Shown: positions 23,039 to 33,858 of the stretch, one piece after another
Numbering within the stretch: the first letter of the stretch is position 1
How the letters are laid out: every line of letters begins with the position of its first letter
NCBI GenBank assembly: GCA_030248195.1
Contig: JASAND010000754.1
Span: forward strand, 61,504 to 125,503
Length of the DNA stretch: 64,000 bases
From: Trissonchulus latispiculum
Taxonomy: Eukaryota > Nematoda > Enoplea > Enoplida > Ironidae
Direction of reading: 5' to 3'
Program-made: the position numbers and the translations under genes
The notes under the pieces: model-generated
What the model saw: only the letters and a program-made list of their open reading frames with translations
Databases searched by the model: none
Told to the model about the DNA's origin: nothing

Positions 23039-23658
23039 GTGTATGTGTTTGGCAATTCTGTCTCTGTCAATTATACTTGTATGTATGGGTCTGTACAAAA
23101 CACAACAAAACACTTCAATAAGATCAAAAAGTTTCAGCTCTCGGCGGATTTCGGTTTTGATCGCGGACCCCCTGATGTTACTGGTATTATGGACACGATT
23201 TGGTTTATTACTGATCCGACCTTATTCGGCTTCTCGGCTTCGGACCTCCATAGCAACGCGCACGATTCGAACGCACGTCCTCGCTACGTCGTCGATTCGT
23301 ACTCGCGCCAAACCCGTCAATCGTCTCCACCCTCTCGCTTCGGTCGGTCGTTCGATTCGTCCTACCCTAGCCCATCCCCGATCACGCTGGATCAAAACCC
23401 ACTGGTCCCATCTTCGGTATCTCAATCCCACCTGTCTAGAGATCAGGACCCTCTGAAACTTAGTCTTGATATAACCTGGTACCTAACTCCCAACACAGGA
23501 ACTGAATCTACAGTGGCCATCGTAGGGATGGGCCGGGACTGGGAAACCGTCAAATACTGTGATTTTATTCTGTGGCTGGGAGGGGTCGTCAAGGCAGTCT
23601 TATGGGAACTGACATACTATTGTCGGAATGTACAATTTTTGGCAACTTCCTTTAATAC
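23039..23658 (+). pseudogene. N-terminal part of the retrotransposon frame, cut by a MITE
   Basis: This open frame has no domain I recognise (Ser/Pro/Arg-rich middle around residues 70-130). It reads in the same frame as the main ORF once the 347-bp MITE and one TA are discounted: 349 bases shift the frame by one, which equals the difference between the two frames. It is therefore the broken N-terminal part of the same protein. The true start codon is uncertain. Confidence 0.65.
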
Positions 23659-23660
23659 TA

Positions 23661-24007
23661 CAGTCCTGGCCAGAAATAGTGTACCCATTTTCGCGAATAT
23701 TCGCAATTTCGCGAACGCCATTCGCAGGCTAAGCATATTAAATTTCTGCGAAGTGGGAAGGCCTTGGAAAAGCCTTCGGGGAGAAAATAAATGTAAGGTT
23801 CCCGGGGGGAGGGAAGGGGCTAGGAAGCGCAAACGGCTTCTTAAGCAAAGGAAGGGGCTTAAAATGGGCTGGTTGGGGAGGGGCGAATGAAATGCGAAGG
23901 GTCACAAAGGTTAGCCTTCGCGAATGGCTTTAACTTAATACATTTAAGCAGGTGCGAAGGCTATTCGCATTCGCGAAGGGAGGGTACACTATTTCTGGCC
24001 AGGACTG
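23661..24007. mobile_element. Tc1/mariner-like MITE inside the retrotransposon ORF
   Basis: Inverted ends CAGTCCTGGCCAGAAATAGT (23661) and its complement ending at 24007 are flanked by TA on both sides (23659-23660, 24008-24009). TTCGCGAA-type words cluster near both ends, much as in the MITE at 6419-6671. 347 bp, non-coding. Its removal restores a continuous retrotransposon frame, so it inserted after the retrotransposon. Confidence 0.9.
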
Positions 24008-24009
24008 TA

Positions 24010-27000
24010 GTCTTGTAGTTGGCCAACCACAGTCGTTATACTCTGATGATTGGCCGTCAACTGCAAGACTAACTATTACCAAGAATAGTGGAAGCCTGGC
24101 TTCGCTGCAATTAACATTATTGAATATAAGTACTCTTGAGCCTACTTCGGGAGATCATTTCATGAAGACCCCCTTGGCACCCACGAAGGGTTCGATGGAT
24201 TATGAACCGGAAACAGACTTCTGGAAACCCAAGGTCTGGCCCAAGGGAACAAAACTTCAACCACCTCAAATGACCAAAACTAACAAAACTGAGCAATTAG
24301 GGATCCTCCTTTCCCTAGTTTGGACACTTTCTCGTCTCCTCTCGAGCAACACCCCCAGGAAATTACGGATGCGGGTGACTAAATCGAGAGGATACAAGCA
24401 AAGGGTGGTGAGCAACATGATCCTAATCATTGGAACGGTGCGTTCTAAATCCGGGGCCCATAGAATTGTAGTAGGGTTTGGTAAACCTGTAGCACCACCA
24501 CGTTTCAAAGCTAGACCAAAACCCCCCTATAAGCCTGTACTCCGGGAACAATTTCAATACGGCGGGGGGATTGAAGAAGGTCAAGTTGATCAGAAAACGT
24601 CCTCTACTTCGTTGTGTGCGAAACAACCTGAGTTACTGCCTCAAGAAAATGACGGTCCAAATAAAACGCTAGTGGTATACTATCCACCCCCGCAACGCTT
24701 GAAATCTCCATTGTGTATATCCCATTTCGGTACAGGGGCTACACGGACAACTGCCTTGAAGAAACATCTAGAAAACTTACATCAGACACTTACAGAAACC
24801 AAATATGTCTGCCTTTTCTGCAGCAAGGAAACTGGCAGATCGCCTAAGAATCATGTCATGAAAAAGTGTGATAAGGTCAAAAACTACTACGACCTCAGCG
24901 CAGAAACTTCAGGAAAGTTCAAGTGCCCAATCTGTGACTTTTCCTGTGATAGTGCTCTTGGTCTGTTCTCTCATTCGCAGCGTCATAGTCGCAACACGAG
25001 AGCAACCAAGCACACAATCATGAATGACAAAACTGGCTTAGAGCAGGCAGAACTATCTGTCAAAATGGAGTCTCAGCGGCTACACACAACCACCTATTCT
25101 AACCCCGGCAAACGAACATTCAGTGAAAATTCGGGGGAAAATTTCGATAGAACCGCTCTTGTGATCGGGGACGCAGAAGGTGACAATGAGCTTCAGGTCT
25201 TCTTGCCTAGCAACACGAAGCTAGAATTGGACCATCTGCTTTCTCTCCTCGAAGATGAAGAGGAAGACGCAGTGATGACTCCCGATGATACTGCGAAGTG
25301 TCCTCCCGAACAGATTCCTAAACTAAAAGAAGAGGCTCCTACAGCCAATCTGTTGATCGACATAGATGAACAGCAGGACATAAGGCCTTTTACTCCAGTA
25401 TCGAAAGTGTGCATGTTTAACGGCATTGCCATTTATGACAATGACTTCCATTCCGTTAGTCCAGGCCAGTGGCTGTCTGACGGAATAATAGATTCCTATC
25501 TCCGGTTTTTGGTTTCCTCATGTCCAGACTGGGGAACCGCTTCTACTTACTTAAGTCAAAAGGTAGCCCGACCACAACAGAATAGCAACTGGCTGGACGC
25601 TGTCTCGTTTGCCAAAATGCAATTAGGGCCAGCGCATTTACTGGTTCCTTTGCATGTCTATGGGAACCACTGGCAGCTGCTGTATGTAGACTTCGGCAGT
25701 AAGTCCGCCTGGCTATACTGCTCTCTTGGCAAACCAGACTTTGACCACGCAAAAGCGGTACTACGTGCACTGCTAGTTGCTGCACAAATCGTACCCGAAG
25801 ATAGTCTCGAAGAAAGCTGGCCCATACAAACTCTCTCCGGACCAGTCCAGCCCAACTCGTTCGATTGTGGACCTTATGTCCTACTACGGGCTCAATGCAT
25901 GATCCATGAAGAGCAACCAAACTTTAGTGCAGACGACGCAATTGTATTCAGAACCGATTTGCGATCAATGCTGCTAGCATGCACTGCGGCTGAACAGTAC
26001 CCTCGCTGCCCCTCACCAAACCAAGGGGAAAAGCCAAACGCAGCAGATGCAAAGCAGCAGGCTGAGGTTAAAGCTAATCCCAAGGCAAAACCGAATAAAA
26101 TGCTTCCACGTGATAAACTTTTAACCGAACTTAACGAAATTCAACGGGACGACTTCGAGTCGTTCGAGACTTTTTGTAATACAGTTATCACTGCATGTCA
26201 ACCGAAGTCTGACATAAAGCAGCATCCCAAACAACCCAAGAAGCAAACAACATCAAAAGCCTATGCGAATCCAAAACCTCCGGTGCGTCCCCCTAATTTA
26301 CAACAACTGTATTACAAAAATAGAAATAAGATGCTACAAAGTATCATTGGAAAAACGTCTCCCAAATGTGACATACCAAATACTGAGATCTACAACCATT
26401 TCAAAGGTACAATGGGAACGACATACGAAGTGAATCTGGAGAACTCATTTACTGCATACGATAGTCTACCATGCGCTACAAGTGATGCAGGAAATGATAA
26501 CTTATTTACACCAGAAGAAGTCTGGGGGAAATTACGAAACATGTCCAATTCGGCTCCCGGAAATGACAAAGTCACATATGGAGCACTTAGAAAATTGGAC
26601 CCTGATGGTCTTCTTCTAACAAGTATCTACAATAGATGCCTGTTTCATAGAAGAATACCAAAGCAATGGAAGGAAACTCAGTCATTCCTGATACATAAGA
26701 AATCCGATCCAAACATAATTACAAATTGGCGACTCCTTAGCTTGCAACCGTGCATTTACCGGTTGTATTCAGCCCTGTGGGCTGCGAGAATATTCTCTTG
26801 GAGTAAGAGGAACAAGATAATATCGGATCCTCTCCAAAAAGGATTCGCCCCAACTGACGGAGTTAGCGAACACTCATTTCTACTTCGATCAGCTATATCA
26901 GAAGGGAAAATGAGAAATAAGAAAGCAGCATTCGCATGGCTTGATCTGAGCGACGCTTTCGGGTCTGTCCCCCATAATCTGATAATGGCCACCCTTCGCA

Positions 27001-28831
27001 AAACTGGTCTAAGTGAAACAATATGCTCAATTATCTTAGACTTCTACACTGACTGTACTATGCGGATTTCAACAAATACAGGCCCAACAGAGCAAATTCA
27101 AATACAACGTGGGGTCAAGCAAGGAGATCCCTCGTCTCCGGTTCTTTTTAATCTTGTCCTCGAGACAATACTCAGTGCCATTAAAAAGGACCACGACGCT
27201 GTATTATCCCTTTTTGATATTAAATCCCTGCTCTGGCGTATGCCGATGATCTTGTCCTCACAGCTACAGATGAACAAAAATTACAGTCACAATTGGACAG
27301 AGCTCATGAAGCGGCTGCTTGGGCCGGATTGACCTTTAATCCGTCAAAGTGTGGAACGTTGGTTGTAGATAATAACAAAGTCATACTCCACACCTTTCGG
27401 CTCAGCAACCAGGAGATTCCTGCTTTGTCAGAAGGAGAAGCTTATGCTTATCTTGGTATTCATGAAGGACTCGGCGTAGATCAGTCACCAAGAACAGTCC
27501 TTAGCCAGTGCATGAAAGAGGCTAAGTCTGTGTTTGACAGTAGCCTTTTCCCTTGGCAGAAAATGACGGTTTACAAGACCCAGATTCAATCTAAGCTATC
27601 CCATCTCCTTAGGTTTACGTCCTTCACCACGACAAGAGAGCTCGACACCTACGACGAAACTATCAGATACCTAATTAAAGCGAACGTGCTCGATGCACCA
27701 GAGCAAATTGCAAATGGGTACCTGTACGGTTCACAAAGTATCGGCGCACTAGGACTTACGGAAACAACCTTAGAGCATTCTATTTTCCGTAAATCCAGAA
27801 GTATGAACCTCCTATGGTCAAACTGTCCCACCGTAAAAGCGATAGCATGGAACCAGCTGAGAGAAGCCGCGCGTACTACGTCCCTAAAAGCTGCAGAAGC
27901 CATCCCATTGGGAATTAGTCCCCATGCGATGTTAGATGACGACAGTCCGCAAGCAGTCTGCAACTATCTTAATGATGTAGTAAAAATCCATAGGAAGGCC
28001 CCACGGCTTACTCAATGGGGAACACTGAGACAAGACCTGAGGAAACTCAGCAAATACATCCAAATAGTTGCGATACCTGACGGAGAAGAATTCAAGCTCT
28101 CTGTGTCAATGCCAGGGTCGAACGAGAGTGTCAATGCCAGGGTCACTATAGGTCGCCAGGGGATCAAAGGTGCCGTCTCGGCCCTTCGCAAGGCTATCGG
28201 AGCTTATTACAATATTCAGCTACTGACTTCCCCAATCCAAGGTTCAACCCTCAGAAATGTCGCTAGGAATACAGAACAGGGACATTTTCTATACACAGGG
28301 GACGGACTTCGGCCAAAAGACTACCATTTTGTTCACACTGCGAGACTGAACAAAATATCGGTCAGAAGTATCCTTCCCGGAAACAAGTCTTGCAGGAGAT
28401 GCGGTAACCGTCTGGAAACTCTTGGCCATGTCTTAAATAACTGTATTCGATACCACGGCAGCTCCTATACTAAGCGCCACAATTCTGTCCAAAAGGTTAT
28501 CGAAAATGCTGTGCCAAAGTCTGCGTTTGATACGAAAATCAATCGACAGATCAAAGAAACCAAATGGAGAACCAGACCCGATATTGTGACTTTTAGTAAA
28601 TCCCAAAAGGTAGTCTTTCTGCTAGATATCTCCATTGTTAACTCATCCTTTGAAACTGCGTTCGCTAATGCTCGGACCAGGAAATTGGAAAAATATCAGA
28701 ATGAGGTTCGCAGCCTAGAAGAACAAGGATACGCAGTCTACTTGGACGCGGTTCTTGTAGGATCCCTAGGCACGTGGGATATTGCCAATGACCCGATTCT
28801 TGGCATGATCGCATCGGTAGGCAAAAGCTGA
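24010..28831 (+). pseudogene. Retrotransposon polyprotein: zinc fingers, Ulp1 protease, RT, endonuclease (one frameshift)
   Basis: In order: a CLFC...HVMKKC finger and a C2H2 finger CPICDFSCDSALGLFSHSQRH-type (about 24810-24985); a C48 protease with WLSDGIIDSYLRF, catalytic His in GNHWQLLYVD (codon 25668) and Cys in NSFDCGPYV (codon 25866); RT motifs from APGNDKVTYGAL through WRLLSLQ, FAWLDLSDAFGSVPH and GVKQGDPSSPVLFNL. The frame then shifts between about 27150 and 27239; in the next frame AYADDLVL supplies the RT catalytic Asp pair. Further on come a CCHC knuckle CRRCGNRLETLGHVLNNC and a restriction-like endonuclease with RPDI and LLDIS. The protein is typical of NeSL elements in which a SUMO-type protease is fused upstream of RT. 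Apart from the frameshift and the MITE, key residues look intact, suggesting recent loss of function. Confidence 0.88.
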
Positions 28832-28929
28832 AAAGCATACGACGAAAATGCATTTCGGCTGCGATACAAGGCTCCACTGATATTTGGTATCACCATCTAC
28901 GGAGCCCGCCCACAGGAACACCGAATCGG

Positions 28930-29394
28930 ATGTCTGACAAAGCACAGGCAAATTCAACTGCAAGACTTAGCCCGCGGCAGCACAGCTATATGAAAACCGG
29001 AGGCGGACCTGGCAACCGTGAGCAAAGTCGATTAACACCCAAAACCCCACATCTAACCTACATCCGCGAACGCCCCGACCACAGAAGACAGCCACTGATC
29101 AATAATGAGCGCCAATTCCAAAGATCAATCCCGTCCCTTCTGACCATATCAACACACCCGACCCACTTGCACGGGAAGATAGGGGGGCCGAATCCTAACA
29201 GAAAAGTTTTTATCCACAACGACAAACTGTTAGTCAGATTTGGATCTTCTGCAGGAATGCCTTATACCAATGTCCCTTATTCCACCAGAACTTCACTGGG
29301 AAGACACAGTGAAAAGAATCATACACTTCCCGTTGATACTATAGAAGAAATAATTCGAAAGCATTTGAGTAAAGTGTTTGACAGAAATGGTTAA
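28930..29394 (+). CDS. Small open frame in the retrotransposon 3' region
   Basis: 154 codons, basic, without a recognised domain, beginning about 100 bp after the main stop codon and ending before the putative 3' UTR hairpin (GGAGAGGGCAACTCTCC, about 29438-29454). It may be a decayed C-terminal extension, a small accessory ORF or chance. It overlaps no other feature. Confidence 0.3.
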   Translation: MSDKAQANSTARLSPRQHSYMKTGGGPGNREQSRLTPKTPHLTYIRERPDHRRQPLINNERQFQRSIPSLLTISTHPTHLHGKIGGPNPNRKVFIHNDKLLVRFGSSAGMPYTNVPYSTRTSLGRHSEKNHTLPVDTIEEIIRKHLSKVFDRNG

Positions 29395-29509
29395 CTTCAC
29401 TCTACTAATCCATTCTACAGTAACGTATTGTTAGTTGGGAGAGGGCAACTCTCCTTAATACCTGTTTGCCCAGTATATGCATGTTGATTTATTTTCAATA
29501 AAGCTGTAA

Positions 29510-29761
<252 letters not shown>

Positions 29762-29813
29762 ACTGGCAGACTGAAGAAGCTTTGAAGCGCATCAACTCAA
29801 CTCTTATCCCAAC

Positions 29814-29833
29814 TGCCCTTTTAAGGGCAACCA
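29814..29833 (+). terminator. Histone mRNA 3' stem-loop
   Basis: Stem TGCCCT/AGGGCA with loop TTTA followed by ACCA, 53 bases after the H2B stop codon. A 6-bp stem, 4-base loop with TTTA and trailing ACCA fit the animal replication-dependent histone processing signal bound by SLBP. The closing T-A pair deviates from the usual G-C. Confidence 0.85.
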
Positions 29834-30116
29834 TGTTTTATAACTAGTTTGTTTCAGGAATAGCCATAAAACACCAGATTTCATATGAATATTTTCTTTT
29901 CTTAGAATATAATGACATTTTATCCTGATTTCTAATTGGTAAAATGCGGGATTACTAAACGCCACACTTTCTGCTCAAGTTTACATCGTTTCGTTCATTG
30001 CACAGGTCTTCATTTCTATGAAAGTATCGTGTTTCGATATAACATTTTCTCGGATTTAGGATGAAATCCAATTTAGAATTTGTATGAGCCGAAAGTTGGG
30101 TGGAGGCAGACAGGAG

Positions 30117-30580
30117 TAGTGTTTGAGGCCGGCCGGCGGCCGGCCGCCGGCCGACGACTTTTGCGCGCCGGCCGGCCGCCGGCGACCGGCCGGCCGGCCG
30201 GTCGGCGGCCGGTGAGGCCGGCCGGCTAACGGCCGACCGGCCGACCGGCCGGCCGCCGGCTGGGATACAAATCACCAACCAGAAACTTACAAAATAGAGC
30301 AAGTAAGCTTAAAGTTCACTCCAAATCTAGTTTTACTAATTTTTTATGCTATGCTGTACTATTTTTCTAAGATAACATCCGAAAATAAATATCTTAGCAG
30401 TTATAATAACTGTACTGCAAACTGCTCTAGGCCGGTAGCCGGACGGCCGGCCGGCCTCCGGCCGGCCTACGGGCTTACCGGCCGCCGGCCGGCCGGCTCA
30501 CCGGCCGGCCGGCCGATGGGTTCGGCCGGGCCGGCCGGCGATCGTCCGGCCGGTGAAACCCCGGCCGGCCTCAAACACTA
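30117..30580. mobile_element. hAT-like MITE with CCGGCCGG arrays
   Basis: Ends TAGTGTTTGAGGCCGGCC and its complement; identical octamers GACAGGAG flank it (30109-30116 and 30581-30588). About 150 bp at each end consist of permuted GGCCGG words, while the middle is AT-rich. Non-coding; the open frames across it are repeat artefacts. Confidence 0.9.
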
Positions 30581-30588
30581 GACAGGAG

Positions 30589-31740
30589 TAAAACAAGAAG
30601 ACCCCAAAAGGTTCTGCATTTCAGCCAGGCTCATTGCATTTTTTGTTAAACAATCGTCACTCGTCAAGTAAATAGAATAATTGCATGACAGGTGCTACAC
30701 TGATTTTGATGATGGTCTTGTCAGGAGTTCAGCACCCGAGAGAGGGTGCTCATCCACCAAAAGTTTGGTGAATGGCTGCCGCCCTGCTTCAGAATTTTTA
30801 AGAGAACTGGTACTGATTTTTGGGGTCTGCTTGTCAGACTGAGCATACTGATCAATATGAAATAGAAATGCAGTATGGAAAGTGAAAATGCATCTTTTAT
30901 CATGTCACAAATAGGAGGACAATGATTTTCGATAGATTTTCGTTACATTTTGAGTACTAGATTTTATCGTTTCAACCGCCCAGATTGGCAGTTTACTGAG
31001 AAGTGGTTGTAATCTGTACAAATCTAATTTGCATATGTACAAATAGCTTTGAAAACTCCATCTGACTTGAAATTTCAGGGGGGGGCTGAGATAAGGACAA
31101 TAGAAATTTTGTGGTGGGAGGGGAAAGAATAAAACATAAAATATCTAACTAATTCTAACTCAACAGTGATTGCGCACCAACGGCGAAAATCCAGGATTCA
31201 TTACCAAAGTTGCAGGCCCCCTTCGGCTAAAAAGAGCACGCTAGAGAAATGCTAAAGATAGGCAAAACTTCAATGGAGAACGGCTTCCGCTGTGTTAAAC
31301 CTATCTACATATATTCCGTGGCAATAGTTCTGTCTGCCTCCAGGCAGAACAACAAATGTCTGGTTAACATTACGACAGGCTCGCACCGAACGAAGGGACG
31401 GGATTCAACAACATAGTGTACAAGCAAAGTGCAAAACTTGGTAAATTTTCAAAATTGGTAAAAGCTTCTAAAAAATGACGTTTGCATTGCCGAAATAATT
31501 TGAAAGTGTGGTATTTAGGAGTCAGTGCTCAAGAATAACAGAAACCAATTGCTATTTACTAAAAAGCTAGGCATTTCCAACAAAAAATTACAAAATAAAG
31601 AATTTGGTGGACGTCGTTCTAACATATTCAGCATAAAATTCTGTGTATGTAGCTGGTCATAACTCAATTTTGGCAAACATTTTAATACTTGACTAAAATT
31701 AAACTTTACTTTTTGGCTTTGGAAGGCAGAAATATATAAT
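30589..31740. other. Gene-free stretch
   Basis: AT-rich sequence with no domain-bearing frame. Short G-rich remnants at about 31078-31125 look like repeat debris. I see no RNA gene or splice-framed exon here. Confidence 0.5.
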
Positions 31741-32313
31741 GGATCTTTTCAGGATAACCCCATCCCAGGCCCAGATTCCGCAAAACTTGATCAAATGAGC
31801 TGAAATTTGGTAGGGGTATGTTTTCAACCACGCTGAGTTCAAATATCGCAAAATTTTTCGATTTCATAAGGGGGGACCAAGGGGACCCGAAAAAATTTTT
31901 GTCTTCGATTTTGCTGAAAAGTTGCATTCAGGGGTTTTCGAGGTCGCAGAACACGAATCTGAAATCCGTTTTTCGATTCAGCTTTTCGTTAGCTCAATAT
32001 AAGCTAAAGTTCTAAGCTTAAGATGTAGCTTATACTGAGTTAAAGAAAAGCTGAATCGAAAAACGGATTTCAGATTCGTGTTCTGCGACCACGAAAACCC
32101 CTGAATACAACTTTTCAGTAAAATCGAAGACAAAAATTTTTCGGGCCCCCTTAGTCCCCCCTTACGAATCGAAAAAAATCGAATTTCGCGAAATCGAAAA
32201 ATTTTGCGATATTTGAACTCAGCGTGGTTGAAAACATACTCATACCAAATTTCAGCTCATTTGATCAAGTTTTGCGGAATCTGGGCCTGGGGTGGGTTAT
32301 CCTGAAAAGATCC
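31741..32313. mobile_element. Foldback element, arms of about 260 bp
   Basis: Near-perfect inverted repeat starting GGATCTTTTCAGGATAACCC and ending with its complement, with the centre near 32,027. The outermost sequence resembles the arms at 59,352 and 62,785 (GATCAAAT...TTTGGT...ATG order), so it is the same family. Transcripts would form a long hairpin. No coding signal. Confidence 0.85.
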
Positions 32314-32803
32314 GAAATAATTACTACAAGCACCTTTTCGGCAAAATCGGAGTCAAAAAATTTTTGACCCTATTTCAACTGCGCTTTGCTAGCTTTTCAG
32401 GCCTAAAAATAAAGGTTATTTCTTAACAAAAACTTTGCTAGCGCACTAACCAAAAAACCAAAACCCTTGAAACTTACTGACAGTTTGCCCCTATTACAGC
32501 TTAATAATTGGTAAAAAGTTGGGGTAGGCTAGAGGCTGCTAATTTTATTAGATCGAAAACGGCGCACGGTCACCATTTCAAAGTTTGACCTGCTATTGCT
32601 GAAGAAGCAAGCAACGCTCGAAAGCCAGAATACTTTCAATATTTAGTACTAGTAACAATAAACATTCGTGGCAAAAAGTGTCAAAATCGGTCAAACCGTT
32701 AATTGACCAGAGCCGAAAAAAGCGTTTTGAAAAACCCATTTTTCGAACTAAAATTTGCAATTTGACGTCCTGCCAAAAAGGTGTATATGACATATACACT
32801 GGA
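32314..32803. other. Gene-free stretch
   Basis: Sequence between two inverted-repeat elements. Open frames are short and lack recognisable motifs. Nothing assigned. Confidence 0.5.
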
Positions 32804-33628
32804 TTGCACCAAAATAGATAATCTTTAGCTTGAGATTATCTCGAGATTAACTCGAGATTAGCTGAAGATTATCTTCAGCGAGCATTGCACCAACTAAAGT
32901 TAGAAATAATCGTGAGCTCGAGATAATCTCCAACCACTGAAATTTCAATCCTACCCCCGAGTAGGATTGATTCAGGATAATCTCGAGGTTTCCATTAGAG
33001 ATGCCTGAATTTGATAGTTTGATTTGATTGTCCATGAGCGTTTTGTTCTATTTTGACAACAAGTTTTGAACATTTTATATACATCATAAGCACACTTGAC
33101 AAAGATACTTTTACAATGGTAAATTAAACAGTACACAATGGTTAATTAAACTAATATATTCAAAAATATTTTAATTTTATGCATATACATAAATAAATAA
33201 ATATGTTTTTTTACATTAATCAAATATCTTTGTGTTTGATTTTCCAAAAAACCCTTATTTAAAATGCTAAAACTGGATAAAATGATCAAACCCAATATAT
33301 TCCTGGCTGATGCCGCCCAATTTAATGTCATTTTGTAGTCGACAGATACCTTCAAATTTGAAATTGTCACGTTTTAAAACAACCGAAAAATTTTATCCTG
33401 ATTGGTGAAACTGTTCATCACATGACACGAAAACAGAATTTGATTGGTTAATCCTTAATCCTTAGATAATCTCGAGCTTAAGCTGTAGATCTGATAATCT
33501 CGAGCTAATTTTGGTTGGTGCAGCAGATAATCTCTAACTCAGACTTAGAGATAAGCTACAGCTAATTCAATCTTGAACTTGAAGATTATCTCTAGCTTAA
33601 GCTAGAGATAATCTTTATGTTGGTGCAA
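32804..33628. mobile_element. Inverted-repeat element with GATAATCTCGAG-type arrays
   Basis: Ends TTGCACCAA (32804) and TTGGTGCAA (33620-33628). Both subterminal zones consist of variants of AGATTATCTCGAGCTTAAGC repeated several times (32815-32990 and 33460-33610), around a plain AT-rich middle. A target duplication is not clear. Just downstream (3' side) of the HMIT-like gene. Confidence 0.7.
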
Positions 33629-33858
33629 ACGGGCGATATTGTTGCTCTCCCTAAACTTTTTACTTTGATATGTTCGCTAACGAGAGGCCAAACGTAGCTC
33701 TCTCAGACGATGTCATGCCAACCCCTTCGTAGCCCCTCCTTAAATTGGATGACGTTTTACTACTCGTAGTGGCTTTGGGTTTGGTACTTTTACATGATGT
33801 TCCGCAATTGTGGATTAAACATTTATAAGAATTTAGTACATATCGTGCAGTTCCCTAT

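Larger units (their letters stand above)
23039..29509 (+). mobile_element. NeSL/R2-type non-LTR retrotransposon with C48 protease
   Basis: A single long reading frame (interrupted) encodes zinc fingers, a Ulp1-like cysteine protease, reverse transcriptase, a CCHC knuckle and a restriction-like endonuclease. This layout defines the NeSL group, which usually inserts at specific host sequences. The 3' untranslated part ends near AATAAAGCTGTAAAA, immediately followed by histone H2B codons at 29510. The 5' end is undefined: I see coding-like sequence from 23039 but no H2B N-terminal half upstream. A MITE (23661-24007) and one frameshift before 27239 inactivate it. Confidence 0.85.

Noticed and set aside
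30121..30581. Pro/Ala/Gly-rich frames over CCGGCCGG arrays
   Set aside because: Arise from the arrays of the hAT-like MITE 30117-30580.
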